A stretch of DNA of 64,000 bases from Desulfosarcina sp. OttesenSCG-928-A07 (GCA_030267325.1 JAJDJS010000002.1:1-64000); one strand, 5' to 3'. Shown: positions 49,258 to 60,221, numbered from the stretch's first letter. Notes: generated by a model from the sequence alone, not told the origin. Translations and numbers: made by a program.

Positions 49258-52144
49258 TGAAGCCGCGCTTTTGGGGATGCTGATTTTCTGCCTGTTCTGG
49301 TTTCAGGCCCCGGTCGGCCTGTGCGCGGACCCGGATCCTGTAAATGCCCCTGCAAGCGCCTTGGTTCCCGCAGACAGCGCACCGATCCTGATTCAGGATA
49401 TTGAGGTCCGTATTCGTGATGCCGCCCCTGACACGGAAACCGCGCTTTTGGAGATCGCCCATGGCCTGATCCGCCAGAAACCCGGAGATGTCCTCACCCC
49501 TGACGGGCTGAGCCAAACCGTGGGCACCCTGAAGCTGAGCCGCCGGTTCTCGGACATCCATGTGGATACCGAGCCCTCTTCAGATGGCGATATTCTGGTT
49601 TTTACCCTGGCGCCCTATCATTATATCGCGGACATCAAGATCCACGGTGCGGCCCCCCTGTTCCACCAGGATGTGCTGAACGTGATGACCCTGTATCCGG
49701 GCGATGCCTACACCCCGGACGATCTTCCCGCCCAAATTGCCCCCATTGTGGCGCGGTATAAACGCGAAGGGTATATTGACCCCAAGGTGTCCATCATCCG
49801 GTCCGGTGAAAAAGACATTGATGGCAAGGAAACCCTTGTGGTCACCATTGAAAAGGGACCTGCCCGCCACCTGCGGGGCCTTGAATTTAACGGCAACACC
49901 CACATCAGCAGCAGCACCCTCAAACGCAAGATGAAAACCTGGTGGGTCAGTCTTTTGCCCGGCGGCCGGTTTACCCAGCCCGACTTGCGGGAAGACATTG
50001 AAACGCTTCTGGCCCTTTACCGGAAAAAAGGCTTTTTCAACGCTAAAATTACTCCCCGGACCGAGATGTCCGATGACGGCCGGAAAGTGGATCTGTTTCT
50101 TGATATTGAAGAAGGCACGCGGTTTCGCGTTACTTTTGATGGAAGCGACGAATTCTGGGACATGACCCTTAAAAAAGACGTGGCCCTGTTCAAGGACGGA
50201 AACCGCGCCAACATCGGCGTGCGGAAAACCATGAAAGCCATCCAGCAACGGTATCATGACAAAGGGTTTCTGGATGCCCGGGTCAAATCGGAAATTCATC
50301 CCATTCCAGACGAACCCGAAGACATCCAGGAACTCCACTTTGTCATCACCCAAGGCCCCCAGTCCATTGTGGATGCGGTGACCCTCACGGGAAATACATC
50401 CATTTCTGAAAAAGAAATCAAAAAAAGCATCCTCACCCGTCCGCCGGGCTGGTTTTTTCATAATGGCGCTTATGTTCCGGAAGTATTGGCGGAAGATGAA
50501 TTTTCGGTCACCACTTTTTACCAGCAGCACGGGTTTCTGGACCGCCGGGTGGAGTCCCACGTATCTTTCTCCGATCCGGCTGCCAGGGATTCGAAAAAAG
50601 CCGTGTATCCGGATACGGCGGATGTAAAAAAGGCGCAGCCGCTGGCCCCTGTTCAGGTGCAGGTGGAGATGGCCATTGTGGAGGGTCCCTGCACAAGGGT
50701 TCATTCTATCGGGGTTGAAGGCCTGGTGGATGAGGTTTCCCAGGAAGCCGCGCAAAAAGTGCTGATCCACCACATCGGGGATCCGTTTCAGGAGTCTTTG
50801 CTGCAGGCGGAAAAAGAAGCCATCACCGGCCTGGTGGCGGAAAAAGGCTACCCCCACGCGGCGGTTGAGCCCATCGTCACCTTCAGCGACGACCGAACCC
50901 AGGCAGATATTGTTCACCAGGTAACACCCGGACCGTTTGTGGCCTTGGGCAATGTTTTTATTTCCGGAAACCTTCGGACAAAGAAGCAGGTGATCCAGCG
51001 GGAACTCCAGGTCAGTCCCGGCGGTCCCCTGGCGCTTCAAAAATTGCATGAAGGCCAGCGCCGGCTGCGGGATCTGGATATTTTTCAGGAAGTCAAATAC
51101 CGCACCCTCGGCCTTCAGGAAAAAGCGGATACCGTCAACTTTTTTGTGGATGTCAGGGAAAAATCGCCTTATTCCACCCAGTTTGGTGTGGGATATGAAT
51201 CTGATAGCGGTACCTACGGCAGGGCCAGTGCAGGCGACAACAACCTGTTTGGCTGGAACAAGGCCCTGACCTTGAGCGGCGAGATGAGTGAAACCGGCTA
51301 TCGGGTGGAAAGTAAATTGGTGGACCCCCGGTTTCTCGGTACTCTGACCACGGCAAGCCTAAGTGTTTATATGGAAGAAGAAACCCTGTTCAACCGGACG
51401 TTCGGCACCCGCACCACCGGCGGGTCCCTCATTTTCAGCCGGGATCTGACGCGCAATTTGTCAGGGTCTCTGGGCTTTAGTCTGGAACAGCGCAAGCAGT
51501 TCAACGATGATGACAATGTCTTGAATCCCGTGGATGAAAGCACCCGAACGGTTTTTGTCACCCGGCCCACACTGCGCTATGACACCCGGGATTCTTTTGT
51601 CCGTCCCAAATCCGGCATCTATTCATCCCTGGGCGTTGACATTTCCCATGGCCTGACCAACACCCTGGATGATTTTGTGCGGTATGAGGCGGACACCCGG
51701 TATTACAAAACGCCCATTGAGGGCCTCACCGTTGCCGCCATGGCCCGGATCGGTCAAATTATCCCCTACGGCGACGGCGATGATGTGCCCGATGACCAGC
51801 TCTTTTTTCTGGGTGGGATTCAGGACATCCGGGGATATTCGGAAAACAGCCTGCGCCTCGACCGTTTCGGCGATCCGGTGGGCGGAAAACTCACCATGGC
51901 CGGAAGCCTGGAACTCCGGTTTGATCTGGGCATGAATTTTGAGCTGGCCACCTTTTACGATATCGGCAGCGTGCGGGACGCCATTGTGGATGAAGGATCA
52001 GACGATTTCAACTCCACCGTGGGGCTGGGACTGCGGTATATCACGGCCATCGGCCCCATCGGCATTGTCTACGGCCACAAGCTGGACCGGGAAGAGGATG
52101 AATCCGCCGGACGGTGGCATTTTTCCATTGGGTATAGTTTTTAG
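49208..52144 (+). CDS. tamA: Omp85/BamA-TamA family outer-membrane protein
   Basis: A 978-residue outer-membrane protein. The N-terminus has a Sec-type hydrophobic stretch (LLGMLIFCLFWFQAPVGLCA), then about seven POTRA-like repeats to residue ~640 (for example LRGLEFNGNTHISSSTLKRKM and LGNVFISGNLRTKKQVI), and a C-terminal Omp85 barrel with FGVGYESDSG, LGGIQDIRGYSENS and the terminal beta-signal ending in Phe. It likely partners with TamB in protein or lipid export. The first 13 residues copy those of the SUMF1 protein; the ATG at 49277 would give a more ordinary signal peptide. More POTRA domains than E. coli TamA (three) or BamA (five). Confidence 0.92.
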   Translation: MNTDFIKLVHKIKTPHGEAALLGMLIFCLFWFQAPVGLCADPDPVNAPASALVPADSAPILIQDIEVRIRDAAPDTETALLEIAHGLIRQKPGDVLTPDGLSQTVGTLKLSRRFSDIHVDTEPSSDGDILVFTLAPYHYIADIKIHGAAPLFHQDVLNVMTLYPGDAYTPDDLPAQIAPIVARYKREGYIDPKVSIIRSGEKDIDGKETLVVTIEKGPARHLRGLEFNGNTHISSSTLKRKMKTWWVSLLPGGRFTQPDLREDIETLLALYRKKGFFNAKITPRTEMSDDGRKVDLFLDIEEGTRFRVTFDGSDEFWDMTLKKDVALFKDGNRANIGVRKTMKAIQQRYHDKGFLDARVKSEIHPIPDEPEDIQELHFVITQGPQSIVDAVTLTGNTSISEKEIKKSILTRPPGWFFHNGAYVPEVLAEDEFSVTTFYQQHGFLDRRVESHVSFSDPAARDSKKAVYPDTADVKKAQPLAPVQVQVEMAIVEGPCTRVHSIGVEGLVDEVSQEAAQKVLIHHIGDPFQESLLQAEKEAITGLVAEKGYPHAAVEPIVTFSDDRTQADIVHQVTPGPFVALGNVFISGNLRTKKQVIQRELQVSPGGPLALQKLHEGQRRLRDLDIFQEVKYRTLGLQEKADTVNFFVDVREKSPYSTQFGVGYESDSGTYGRASAGDNNLFGWNKALTLSGEMSETGYRVESKLVDPRFLGTLTTASLSVYMEEETLFNRTFGTRTTGGSLIFSRDLTRNLSGSLGFSLEQRKQFNDDDNVLNPVDESTRTVFVTRPTLRYDTRDSFVRPKSGIYSSLGVDISHGLTNTLDDFVRYEADTRYYKTPIEGLTVAAMARIGQIIPYGDGDDVPDDQLFFLGGIQDIRGYSENSLRLDRFGDPVGGKLTMAGSLELRFDLGMNFELATFYDIGSVRDAIVDEGSDDFNSTVGLGLRYITAIGPIGIVYGHKLDREEDESAGRWHFSIGYSF

Positions 52145-52188
52145 CGTTGTATCCAGAATTTTTCGCACATTTTCGGAGGTTATTCCTG

Positions 52189-53199
52189 ATGAAGACGGCA
52201 ATTTACGGCGCGGGTTCCATGGGGACGGTGTTGGGAGCGTATATCACCCAGGCGGGCACCCCCATTGATTTGATCACCCGCAACAAGGCCCACGTTGAAG
52301 CGTTGAAAGCCCACGGCGCCAGAATTGAGGGCACGGCATCCTTTACCACCCCGGTTTCAGCCCTGACGCCGGAAGACATGACGGGTGTTTACGACATCCT
52401 CTTCCTCATGACCAAACAGCAGGATACTGCCCAAATGATGGCTTTTCTAAGCCCTCACCTGGCACCGGACGGGGTGATCTGTTCTCTGCAGAACGGCATT
52501 CCCGAGCCGGACATGGCCGACATTCTGGGTGAAGAACGGGTGTTGGGCTGCTCTGTGGCCTGGGGGGCGACCCTGGAGGAACCGGGCCGGGTCAGCATGA
52601 CCTCGGACAAGGACAGCATGACCTTTTCCCTGGGCGGTCTGGGAAAGGTGAACCTGGACAGGCTGGAACAGGTCAAGGCCCTGTTGGAACTCATGTGCCC
52701 GGTGGCGGTGGAAAAAAATTTCCTCGGTGGACGCTGGGCCAAGCTGCTGATCAACGCTGCCTTCAGCGGCATGGGAACGGTAATCGGCGGCACCTTCGGC
52801 GATGTGGCCGACGACAAGCGGGCTCGGCTTTGCGCCCAGAAGGTGATGAAGGAATGCATCGACGTGTCGCGGGCTGCGGGTGTGAAAATGGAGCCCGTCC
52901 AAGGCAAGGATCTGGTCAAGATATTTGACTACACCGGACCCCTGAAACAAAAAATCGCCTTTGTGCTCATCCCGGTGGCCATCAAAAAACACCGGCTGAT
53001 CAAACCCAGCATGTTGCAGGATCTGGAAAAGGGCAAAAAATGCGAGGTGGATTTCATCAACGGTCAGGTTTGCGCCACCGGCCGGAAACACGGCGTGCCC
53101 ACTCCGTATAACGACACGATTGTGGCTGTCATCCACGGTATTGAAGAGGGCAAGTACACGCCTTGTCCGGATAATTTGTCCCTGTTTCAGGGGCTGTAG
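52189..53199 (+). CDS. panE: 2-dehydropantoate 2-reductase (PanE/ApbA family)
   Basis: A 336-residue NADPH-dependent ketopantoate reductase-type enzyme for pantothenate (CoA) synthesis. It has AIYGAGSMGTVLGAYI at the N-terminus, FLMTKQQDT, SLQNGIPEPD, the catalytic Lys region GGRWAKLLINAAFSGMGTVIGGT and the C-terminal CEVDFINGQVCATGRKHGVPTPYND. CGGAGGT lies 9 bases before the ATG at 52189. It follows the Omp85 gene by 44 bases. Some family members reduce other 2-oxoacids, so PanE is probable, not proven. Confidence 0.88.
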   Translation: MKTAIYGAGSMGTVLGAYITQAGTPIDLITRNKAHVEALKAHGARIEGTASFTTPVSALTPEDMTGVYDILFLMTKQQDTAQMMAFLSPHLAPDGVICSLQNGIPEPDMADILGEERVLGCSVAWGATLEEPGRVSMTSDKDSMTFSLGGLGKVNLDRLEQVKALLELMCPVAVEKNFLGGRWAKLLINAAFSGMGTVIGGTFGDVADDKRARLCAQKVMKECIDVSRAAGVKMEPVQGKDLVKIFDYTGPLKQKIAFVLIPVAIKKHRLIKPSMLQDLEKGKKCEVDFINGQVCATGRKHGVPTPYNDTIVAVIHGIEEGKYTPCPDNLSLFQGL

Positions 53200-53246
53200 C
53201 ATTTGGCGGATAACAACTTTTCGCAGTTTACACCGAACACAAAAAA

Positions 53247-53276
53247 GCACCCCTGTCGAAAATCCGGCAGGGGTGC
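53247..53276. terminator. Rho-independent terminator of groSL
   Basis: GCACCCCTG (53247-53255) pairs with CAGGGGTGC (53268-53276). On the minus strand it is followed by TTTTTTGTG, fitting the end of the groSL transcript; it may also stop panE transcription. Confidence 0.85.
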
Positions 53277-53377
53277 ATATGATTTTGGCTGATTTTGGAC
53301 CTGCCTCTCCCCCACAGGGGCGAGACAGAATTGCGATGCCCGTTGCGCCAAGGCTGAAAACCGGGCATCACCGGCAA

Positions 53378-55308
<1,931 letters not shown>

Positions 55309-55545
55309 TTTTCTCCTCCTGCGTTGCTTATTTATGCTTCTTGAAAGAATACGGATATAACGATTTCCCCCATCTGATGCCCCTTGTGACCCAAGCCCGC
55401 ATTTTTGGGGTGTCACCTGGCTTCAGCGGCGATGGAAAAGGTTCAAAAACAATTCCGGATCAGAACAGGCAGAAATTTAAAGCGGAAAAAGGGGTTGTCA
55501 AGGGGGGTGTCCGCAAAGTCGGGAACAGAATCCCAAGAAAACACA

Positions 55546-56517
55546 TTATCCGGTCAGATCCACAATTCGCCGAAACCCTTCACCCTTTAAAACAAGCGGA
55601 AATTGTTCTCCAAGGGCATCCGGGGAAACAATTTTTTCCACCAGCAGGGAAAAAGCCGGGGCCTGGTCCGCGATCAGGGACAGAGCCGCTTCCATATGCC
55701 GGCGGGTAAGGCCGTAGGCGCCAAAAAGGGAAATTTCGCGATAGTGAAACAGGTTGAGCTGTTGGGTCTGAATGGCCGCGTCTTTTGCAAGGCCGCTGAA
55801 AAAGGAAAATCGCCCGCCTTTTGCCAGACCGGAAAGCGCATCCCCAAAAGCCGCCGGATCCGGGCAGGCAGTGATGGCCGCGTCAAACTCATCTGCGCCG
55901 GGACCGGTTGCAGCGAAAATGCCGCAGAGATCCAGAAAATTCTGCGCCCGCTCGATCTTTTTGGGATTTTTCTCAATCACCAGCGGAACAGCGCCGTTTT
56001 GTCGGGCTGCCAGGGCAGCGGCCAGCCCCAGGGTGCCGCCGCCGAAAATGGCCAGTCGCTCACCCTGTTTCAGGTGAAGCGATTCCACTGCATGGATCAC
56101 GCAGCCCACGGGTTCGGCAAAACAGACCAGATGGGGCGACATGGCAGCATCCACCGGAATCAGGCTTTCCATCGGGGCCAGAAGGAACCGGCTAAATCCA
56201 CCGTCCACATGAAACCCCATGATTTCCATGGCATCGCAGAGATTTTCCCGGCCGGTGAGGCAGTACCGGCACTGTCCGCAGGACCGGCCCGGCCACACGG
56301 CAAATCTTTTTCCCGACGCATCTTCAGCACAGACTTCATGGCCGGGAACCCGCGGGAAAACCAGATCCCGATGGCCTTCCCGCCACATTTTGGCGTCAGT
56401 CCGGCAGATGCCGCAGTATTGCACCCGCAGCCGGACCCATCCCGGTTTTTCCGCATATTCGGATTCCGTATCCGAAACCGCCCTGATCCGGCCTGGTTCG
56501 GTCAGCACCCATTTCAT
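55546..56517 (-). CDS. Zinc-dependent alcohol dehydrogenase-like protein (MDR family)
   Basis: A 323-residue medium-chain dehydrogenase. The catalytic zinc ligands are Cys in YCGICRTD and the GHE of VPGHEVC. The structural zinc cluster is CGQCRYCLTGRENLC. The NAD(P) fold shows FGGGTLGLAAALAA (Gly-rich). Close relatives oxidise alcohols or polyols, and some act on threonine or sorbitol; the substrate is unknown. The ATG at 56517 is favoured by GAGGTGGGC just upstream over the GTG two codons earlier. Confidence 0.86.
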   Translation of the reverse strand: MKWVLTEPGRIRAVSDTESEYAEKPGWVRLRVQYCGICRTDAKMWREGHRDLVFPRVPGHEVCAEDASGKRFAVWPGRSCGQCRYCLTGRENLCDAMEIMGFHVDGGFSRFLLAPMESLIPVDAAMSPHLVCFAEPVGCVIHAVESLHLKQGERLAIFGGGTLGLAAALAARQNGAVPLVIEKNPKKIERAQNFLDLCGIFAATGPGADEFDAAITACPDPAAFGDALSGLAKGGRFSFFSGLAKDAAIQTQQLNLFHYREISLFGAYGLTRRHMEAALSLIADQAPAFSLLVEKIVSPDALGEQFPLVLKGEGFRRIVDLTG

Positions 56518-56551
56518 GCCCACCTCATTTTTTCAGAAAGCCCGTTTTGTC

Positions 56552-56599
56552 CTGAACCCCATCTTCCATCCGCATGGGCTGATGGAAGATGGGGTTCAG
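56552..56599. terminator. Perfect 19-bp stem-loop
   Basis: CTGAACCCCATCTTCCATC (56552-56570) and its exact complement at 56581-56599, 10-base loop. It lies between the dehydrogenase start and repeat copy D. There is no T-run on either side, so it may terminate weakly, stabilise a transcript or bind a protein. Confidence 0.6.
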
Positions 56600-56621
56600 C
56601 CAGGAAAAACCGTGTCGGGTT

Positions 56622-56740
56622 TAGATCGTGTCGCCTTAAGAAATATAACGATTTGAATTGATTGCATCCAACAAGATCTCCTGGTTTTTATTAATACACA
56701 ATGATTTCAGTAACTTGAAAACCAAAGACGACACTATCTA
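56622..56740 (+). repeat. Dispersed MITE-like repeat, copy D
   Basis: TAGATCGTGTCGCC at the left and CGACACTATCTA at the right, with ATAACGATTTGAATTG and CAATGATTTCAG inside. The closing CTA, read on the minus strand, is the TAG stop of the adjacent DUF6530-like gene. Confidence 0.88.
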
Positions 56741-57220
56741 ATAATACCCGGATTCTTTCAAGGCAGCGGCCAGGGCCTTAAAGCGTTCGCCCAAGCGTTC
56801 GCCTTCATCCCTAAGGGCTTGGGCAAAAAGCTGAATATCGCCTTCAATCATGGGGTTGTCAGCGCAAATCGTCAATGGGGTTTTCGCGCCTTGCAGTTCG
56901 ATGGCGTCGATTTCCGGTTGATCCGGCTTGTACAATCCCGGAATGCGGTACGCCTCTTTGAAATAAGCATAGGTTTTACAGATCATGATGGCCAGATCCA
57001 GCACTCGGTGCATGGGCATTTCTTCTGACTGCCGCGACCATTTTTCACCGCTGTGCCGCCAGATTTTAGCGGAAATATCCACATTGCCACGATCATTCCA
57101 TTGGGCCAACCCCAGAGACAGCCCCTTGGCATCGGTATGATCGGCATATTTCCCGTCAATTCGGGCATATTCTTCAGCGCAGACCACGGGCTTGTGCTTG
57201 AGGGCGGTGGGAATTTTCAT
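56738..57220 (-). CDS. DUF6530-like protein under a palindromic operator
   Basis: A 160-residue soluble protein: KHKPVVCAEEYARIDGKYAD, LSLGLAQWNDRGNVDISAKIWRH, SEEMPMHRVLDLAIMICK and a helical C-terminus. I associate the central block with DUF6530, function unknown. Its TAG stop is supplied by the end of repeat copy D. CAGGAGAAACAAC precedes the ATG. A 33-bp palindrome 20 bases upstream suggests tight regulation. No partner gene is adjacent on the same strand. Confidence 0.68.
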   Translation of the reverse strand: MKIPTALKHKPVVCAEEYARIDGKYADHTDAKGLSLGLAQWNDRGNVDISAKIWRHSGEKWSRQSEEMPMHRVLDLAIMICKTYAYFKEAYRIPGLYKPDQPEIDAIELQGAKTPLTICADNPMIEGDIQLFAQALRDEGERLGERFKALAAALKESGYY

Positions 57221-57240
57221 GTTGTTTCTCCTGAATTTTT

Positions 57241-57273
57241 GTTAGTCATTTACTAATTTAGTAACATACTAAC
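57241..57273. promoter_or_regulatory. 33-bp palindromic operator candidate
   Basis: GTTAGT-N3-TTACTAA-N-TTAGTAA-N3-ACTAAC, symmetrical at 13 of 16 positions per arm. It lies 20 bases upstream of the DUF6530-like start (minus strand) and would overlap its promoter, a usual repressor site. Confidence 0.6.
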
Positions 57274-57372
57274 AACAGTTCTTTCGAAAGGCAAGCCCCA
57301 ATTGCTTCGCCGTTTATGCAGGGAAGGCCCTTTCCGGTGAACAAAACATGCGTTTTGGAGCAAAATTTCCGG

Positions 57373-58389
57373 CTACAGAAAAAAATTCATGTTGGGCTGA
57401 TTCACGGTTTCCGGATCACTGTCAAAAAAATCGGTAAGGATACCCGAGATGGTTTCAAGGTCCGGGGCGTTGGCAATGCGGGTATAAATGGTGTGGGCAA
57501 ATTTGAAGTTGGCGCTGTAATAGAGAAAAAATTTCTTGTACCGCCGCAGGGCGGGCACGGGTTCAAAATAGCGCTGCACCAGATCCAGCAGGGAAAAGGC
57601 TGTAAAACGGTAGTCGCCTATATGGGGAGGCGCCATGCCGCTCAATTGGGCCATGATCCAGGGACGGCAAATGGCCATGCGGCCGATGGCAACGCCGTCA
57701 CACCCGGTGGTTTCCAGCATGCGCAGGCAATCCGCCGCGTCAAACACATCGCCGTTTCCGAAAACAGGAATGGATACGGCATTTTTCACCTGTCGGATAT
57801 AATCCCATTTGGGCGGGCGGGACCGCCGGTCCGGCGCCACCCGGGGATGAAAGGTCAGGGCATCGGCGCCGGCGGATTCAAATCGCCGGGCCATGTCCAC
57901 CGGAATGGCCGGATCGTCTATCCAGCCGGTGCGGAATTTTACAAAAAGGGGGATGGAAATCGCTTTCCGGACAGCAGCCACAATTTTTTCCGCCTGATCC
58001 GGCGTCTTCAGCAGCCCGGCCCCGCCATGGTGCTTGCAGATGGCGGCCACTGAACACCCGAAGTTCAGATCCACGCCAAAAAGCCCTTTATCTTCAATGA
58101 TCCGGGCCGCAGTGGCCATGGAAGCCGGATCCGTGCCCACAATCTGGATCACCAGATGGGCGCGCTCCGCCTCTTTCCAGCAAAAATAGGCGGATTTTGT
58201 CCGGGCTTCATGGGGAATTCGCCGGGCGCTGCACATTTCGCTGAACAAAAGCCCGAATCCGCCGTAGTGGGCCAGAAGTTCCCGAAAGGCGATATGTCCC
58301 AGAAAGGTCATGGGTGCCAGAGTCAGGCGATGGGGGATAACCGACGAGCCTATAACCAGCGGCTGGGCCAGGCGTTCGGGAAGGGTCAT
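57373..58389 (-). CDS. dus: tRNA-dihydrouridine synthase
   Basis: A 338-residue flavoenzyme that reduces uridines in tRNA D-loops. It has a TIM barrel with LTLAPMTFLGHIAFRELLAHYGG, GVDLNFGCSVAAICKHHGGAGLLK (the catalytic Cys in NFGC), VKFRTGW, ALTFHPRVAPDR and IPVFGNGDVFDAADCLRML, plus a helical C-terminal domain. NFGCS rather than NxGCP is a small deviation. Which Dus subfamily is not settled. Repeat copy E lies just upstream. Confidence 0.9.
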   Translation of the reverse strand: MTLPERLAQPLVIGSSVIPHRLTLAPMTFLGHIAFRELLAHYGGFGLLFSEMCSARRIPHEARTKSAYFCWKEAERAHLVIQIVGTDPASMATAARIIEDKGLFGVDLNFGCSVAAICKHHGGAGLLKTPDQAEKIVAAVRKAISIPLFVKFRTGWIDDPAIPVDMARRFESAGADALTFHPRVAPDRRSRPPKWDYIRQVKNAVSIPVFGNGDVFDAADCLRMLETTGCDGVAIGRMAICRPWIMAQLSGMAPPHIGDYRFTAFSLLDLVQRYFEPVPALRRYKKFFLYYSANFKFAHTIYTRIANAPDLETISGILTDFFDSDPETVNQPNMNFFL

Positions 58390-58415
58390 GGTACGGATAC
58401 AGATAAAAAGCGCAT

Positions 58416-58510
58416 CAGATCGTATCGTCTCAAGCGGATAACCATTGAACTTCCTTAGGAAGGGGCCGCCAAGAGTTTGTTATTCATAACAATCCTGTCG
58501 ACACTGTCTT
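58416..58510 (+). repeat. Dispersed MITE-like repeat, degenerate copy E
   Basis: CAGATCGTATCGTCTCAAG at the left, ATAACCATTGAAC inside, and CGACACTGTCTT at the right (58499-58510). It is shorter (95 bases) and more decayed than the others. Confidence 0.6.
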
Positions 58511-58515
58511 CGGGC

Positions 58516-59310
58516 TCACTCAATGCGATCAGGCCGGCAGTACACATACAGGGCATCATCTTTTCCCAGGGTGGCCAGTGTGATATTGAGGCTGTCGGCC
58601 AATTCCACCGCCATGGCCGTGGGCCTTGAGATGCCCAGAATCACGGGAATCTTCGCCCGGGCGGCCTTTTGCACCAGCTCGGTACTGATGCGGGACGACA
58701 GGACCAGGAGATGGGCCAGGGAAAGCCGGTCATCCAGAAAAATTTTGCCGATGGCTTTATCCAGGGCATTGTGCCGGCCCACGTCTTCGGCTGTGGCCAA
58801 AACGGTGAAATCACGGTCATAGATGGCCGCGCCATGGGACGCCCGGGTTTTCCGGTGAAGGGGCTGAAGCGCATTCAGTCCGAGCAGCCGCGCTACGGCC
58901 TCACCCGCGGGGATGGGCATGGTATCGGGCGCCGGGGAAAGATACCGGGTGGGGTCAAGGGCTGCCGCGTGGCGGTGTGCCGGATTAAAGATCAGATGCG
59001 GATTCTCCGGCTGGGTGAGCCACGCATAGCGCGCGGGCGTCAGCATCATGTCCACCCGGCAGGCGCCGCCTTCATATTGCAGAAAAATACCCGAAATGTC
59101 ATTGGGTTCTTCCACAATGCCCTCTCCCAGACAGAATCCGGCTGCATGGGCTTTTTCAGCCCCCGGCGTCCGCAGGATAGTGGTGAAAGGCACCCGCTGA
59201 ATCCGGATAAAAAGCGGTGCTTCATTAATCAGGGGAGCGGCATCAAATCGAATTTGACCGTTTTCAATGATCCGAATCGGTTTTTGAACATGGTCGGTAA
59301 ACGGCAGCAA
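58516..59310 (-). CDS. fdhD: FdhD-like protein lacking the central CxxC motif
   Basis: A 264-residue FdhD family member, which passes sulfur to the molybdenum cofactor of formate dehydrogenases. Family features are APLINEAPLFIRIQRVPFTTILRTPGAEKAHAAGFCLGEGIV at the N-terminus, ASHGAAIYD, ATAEDVGRHNALDKAIG and SSRISTELVQKAARAKIPVILGISRPTAMAVELA. The CGxCG motif that holds the sulfurtransferase Cys in E. coli FdhD is not present; the matching region reads YLSPAPDTMPIP. No formate dehydrogenase gene is nearby. It may be a functional variant or serve another molybdoenzyme. Confidence 0.85.
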   Translation of the reverse strand: MLPFTDHVQKPIRIIENGQIRFDAAPLINEAPLFIRIQRVPFTTILRTPGAEKAHAAGFCLGEGIVEEPNDISGIFLQYEGGACRVDMMLTPARYAWLTQPENPHLIFNPAHRHAAALDPTRYLSPAPDTMPIPAGEAVARLLGLNALQPLHRKTRASHGAAIYDRDFTVLATAEDVGRHNALDKAIGKIFLDDRLSLAHLLVLSSRISTELVQKAARAKIPVILGISRPTAMAVELADSLNITLATLGKDDALYVYCRPDRIE

Positions 59311-59445
59311 GAGTGCACCTCTTTAAATCGATGAATGTTTGGGATACGGTAAAAGGGCATCCGCCATGCTGAAAGATACCTCATACAAAGGTTTCCGGAG
59401 CCTTGTCCATGCCTTTTTTCATCTTGACAAAAACACGGTTTTTCC

Positions 59446-59475
59446 TTGACAAAAAAATGGAAGCAACGCATTAAT
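59446..59475 (+). promoter_or_regulatory. Candidate promoter of the rplU-rpmA-obgE-proBA operon
   Basis: TTGACA (59446-59451), 18 bases, ATTAAT (59470-59475). A second TTGACA lies at 59424. A 109-base leader would precede rplU. Confidence 0.55.
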
Positions 59476-59583
59476 ACCATTTTTTAAATTCACGGGGAGC
59501 ATGTTTTTTAAAAATCCGGATAACAGGTCCGGAATCTGTCTGCCGGAAAAACCGTCCGGGTTTTTATGAGGAGGATCATTACC

Positions 59584-59895
59584 ATGTATGCAGTCGTTGC
59601 CACAGGCGGTAAACAATACAAGGTCGCGGAAGGGGATGTGCTCAGGGTCGAAAAACTGACCGGCGATGTGGGAACCCCGATTGCCTTTGAGCGGGTGTTG
59701 CTTTTTTCCAACGGTGAAACCGTTCAGATCGGCCAGCCCGAAGTTTCCGGCGTAACCGTCCACGGCCAGATTGTGGCCCAGGGAAAAAACAAAAAAATTG
59801 TGGTGTTTAAGTTCAAACGCCGGAAAGGCTATCGCCGCAAACTGGGTCATCGCCAGCCCTTTACCGCTGTCCGGATTGATCGGATTGAGGCCTAA
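59584..59895 (+). CDS. rplU: 50S ribosomal protein L21
   Basis: A 103-residue L21, which binds 23S rRNA domains near L20. It opens with [25 protein letters not shown] and ends with the basic [29 protein letters not shown] lies upstream; the slightly longer in-frame start is not typical. First gene of the cluster. Confidence 0.97.
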   Translation: MYAVVATGGKQYKVAEGDVLRVEKLTGDVGTPIAFERVLLFSNGETVQIGQPEVSGVTVHGQIVAQGKNKKIVVFKFKRRKGYRRKLGHRQPFTAVRIDRIEA

Positions 59896-59914
59896 TCCAA
59901 TTTAAAATTTTGTC

Positions 59915-59954
59915 AGGGCCGCCGTTTTTCAGATCAGGCGGCGCCCCTTTTTTT
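59915..59954 (+). terminator. Terminator/attenuator between rplU and rpmA
   Basis: AGGGCCGCC (59915-59923) pairs imperfectly with GGCGGCGCCCC (59937-59947), followed by a run of T (59948-59954). It may set the L21 to L27 transcript ratio. Confidence 0.65.
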
Positions 59955-59966
59955 GAGGAGCAGATC

Positions 59967-60221
59967 ATGGCACATAAAAAAGCAGCCGGAAGTTCAAAAA
60001 ACGGTCGGGACAGCAATGCCCAGCGCCGGGGCATCAAACGATACGGCGGTCAGTCCGTATTGGCCGGCAACATTCTGGTTCGCCAGGTGGGAACCCGCAT
60101 CCATCCCGGCAACAATGTGGGGATGGGAAAAGATTATACCCTTTTTGCCCTGGTTGACGGTGTGGTGGCCTACGAACGAAAAGGCCGGGACCGTAAACAG
60201 GTCAGTGTTTATGCGGCGTGA
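59967..60221 (+). CDS. rpmA: 50S ribosomal protein L27
   Basis: An 84-residue L27 at the peptidyl-transferase centre. It starts [21 protein letters not shown] and includes [17 protein letters not shown]. The N-terminus begins directly with the mature sequence from the ATG at 59967 (GAGGAG upstream), so there is no cleavable extension of the Firmicutes type. Its stop overlaps the obgE GTG. Confidence 0.98.
   Translation: MAHKKAAGSSKNGRDSNAQRRGIKRYGGQSVLAGNILVRQVGTRIHPGNNVGMGKDYTLFALVDGVVAYERKGRDRKQVSVYAA

Noticed and set aside
55309..55450. CIRCE element upstream of groS
   Set aside because: No TTAGCACTC-N9-GAGTGCTAA-like inverted repeat is visible.
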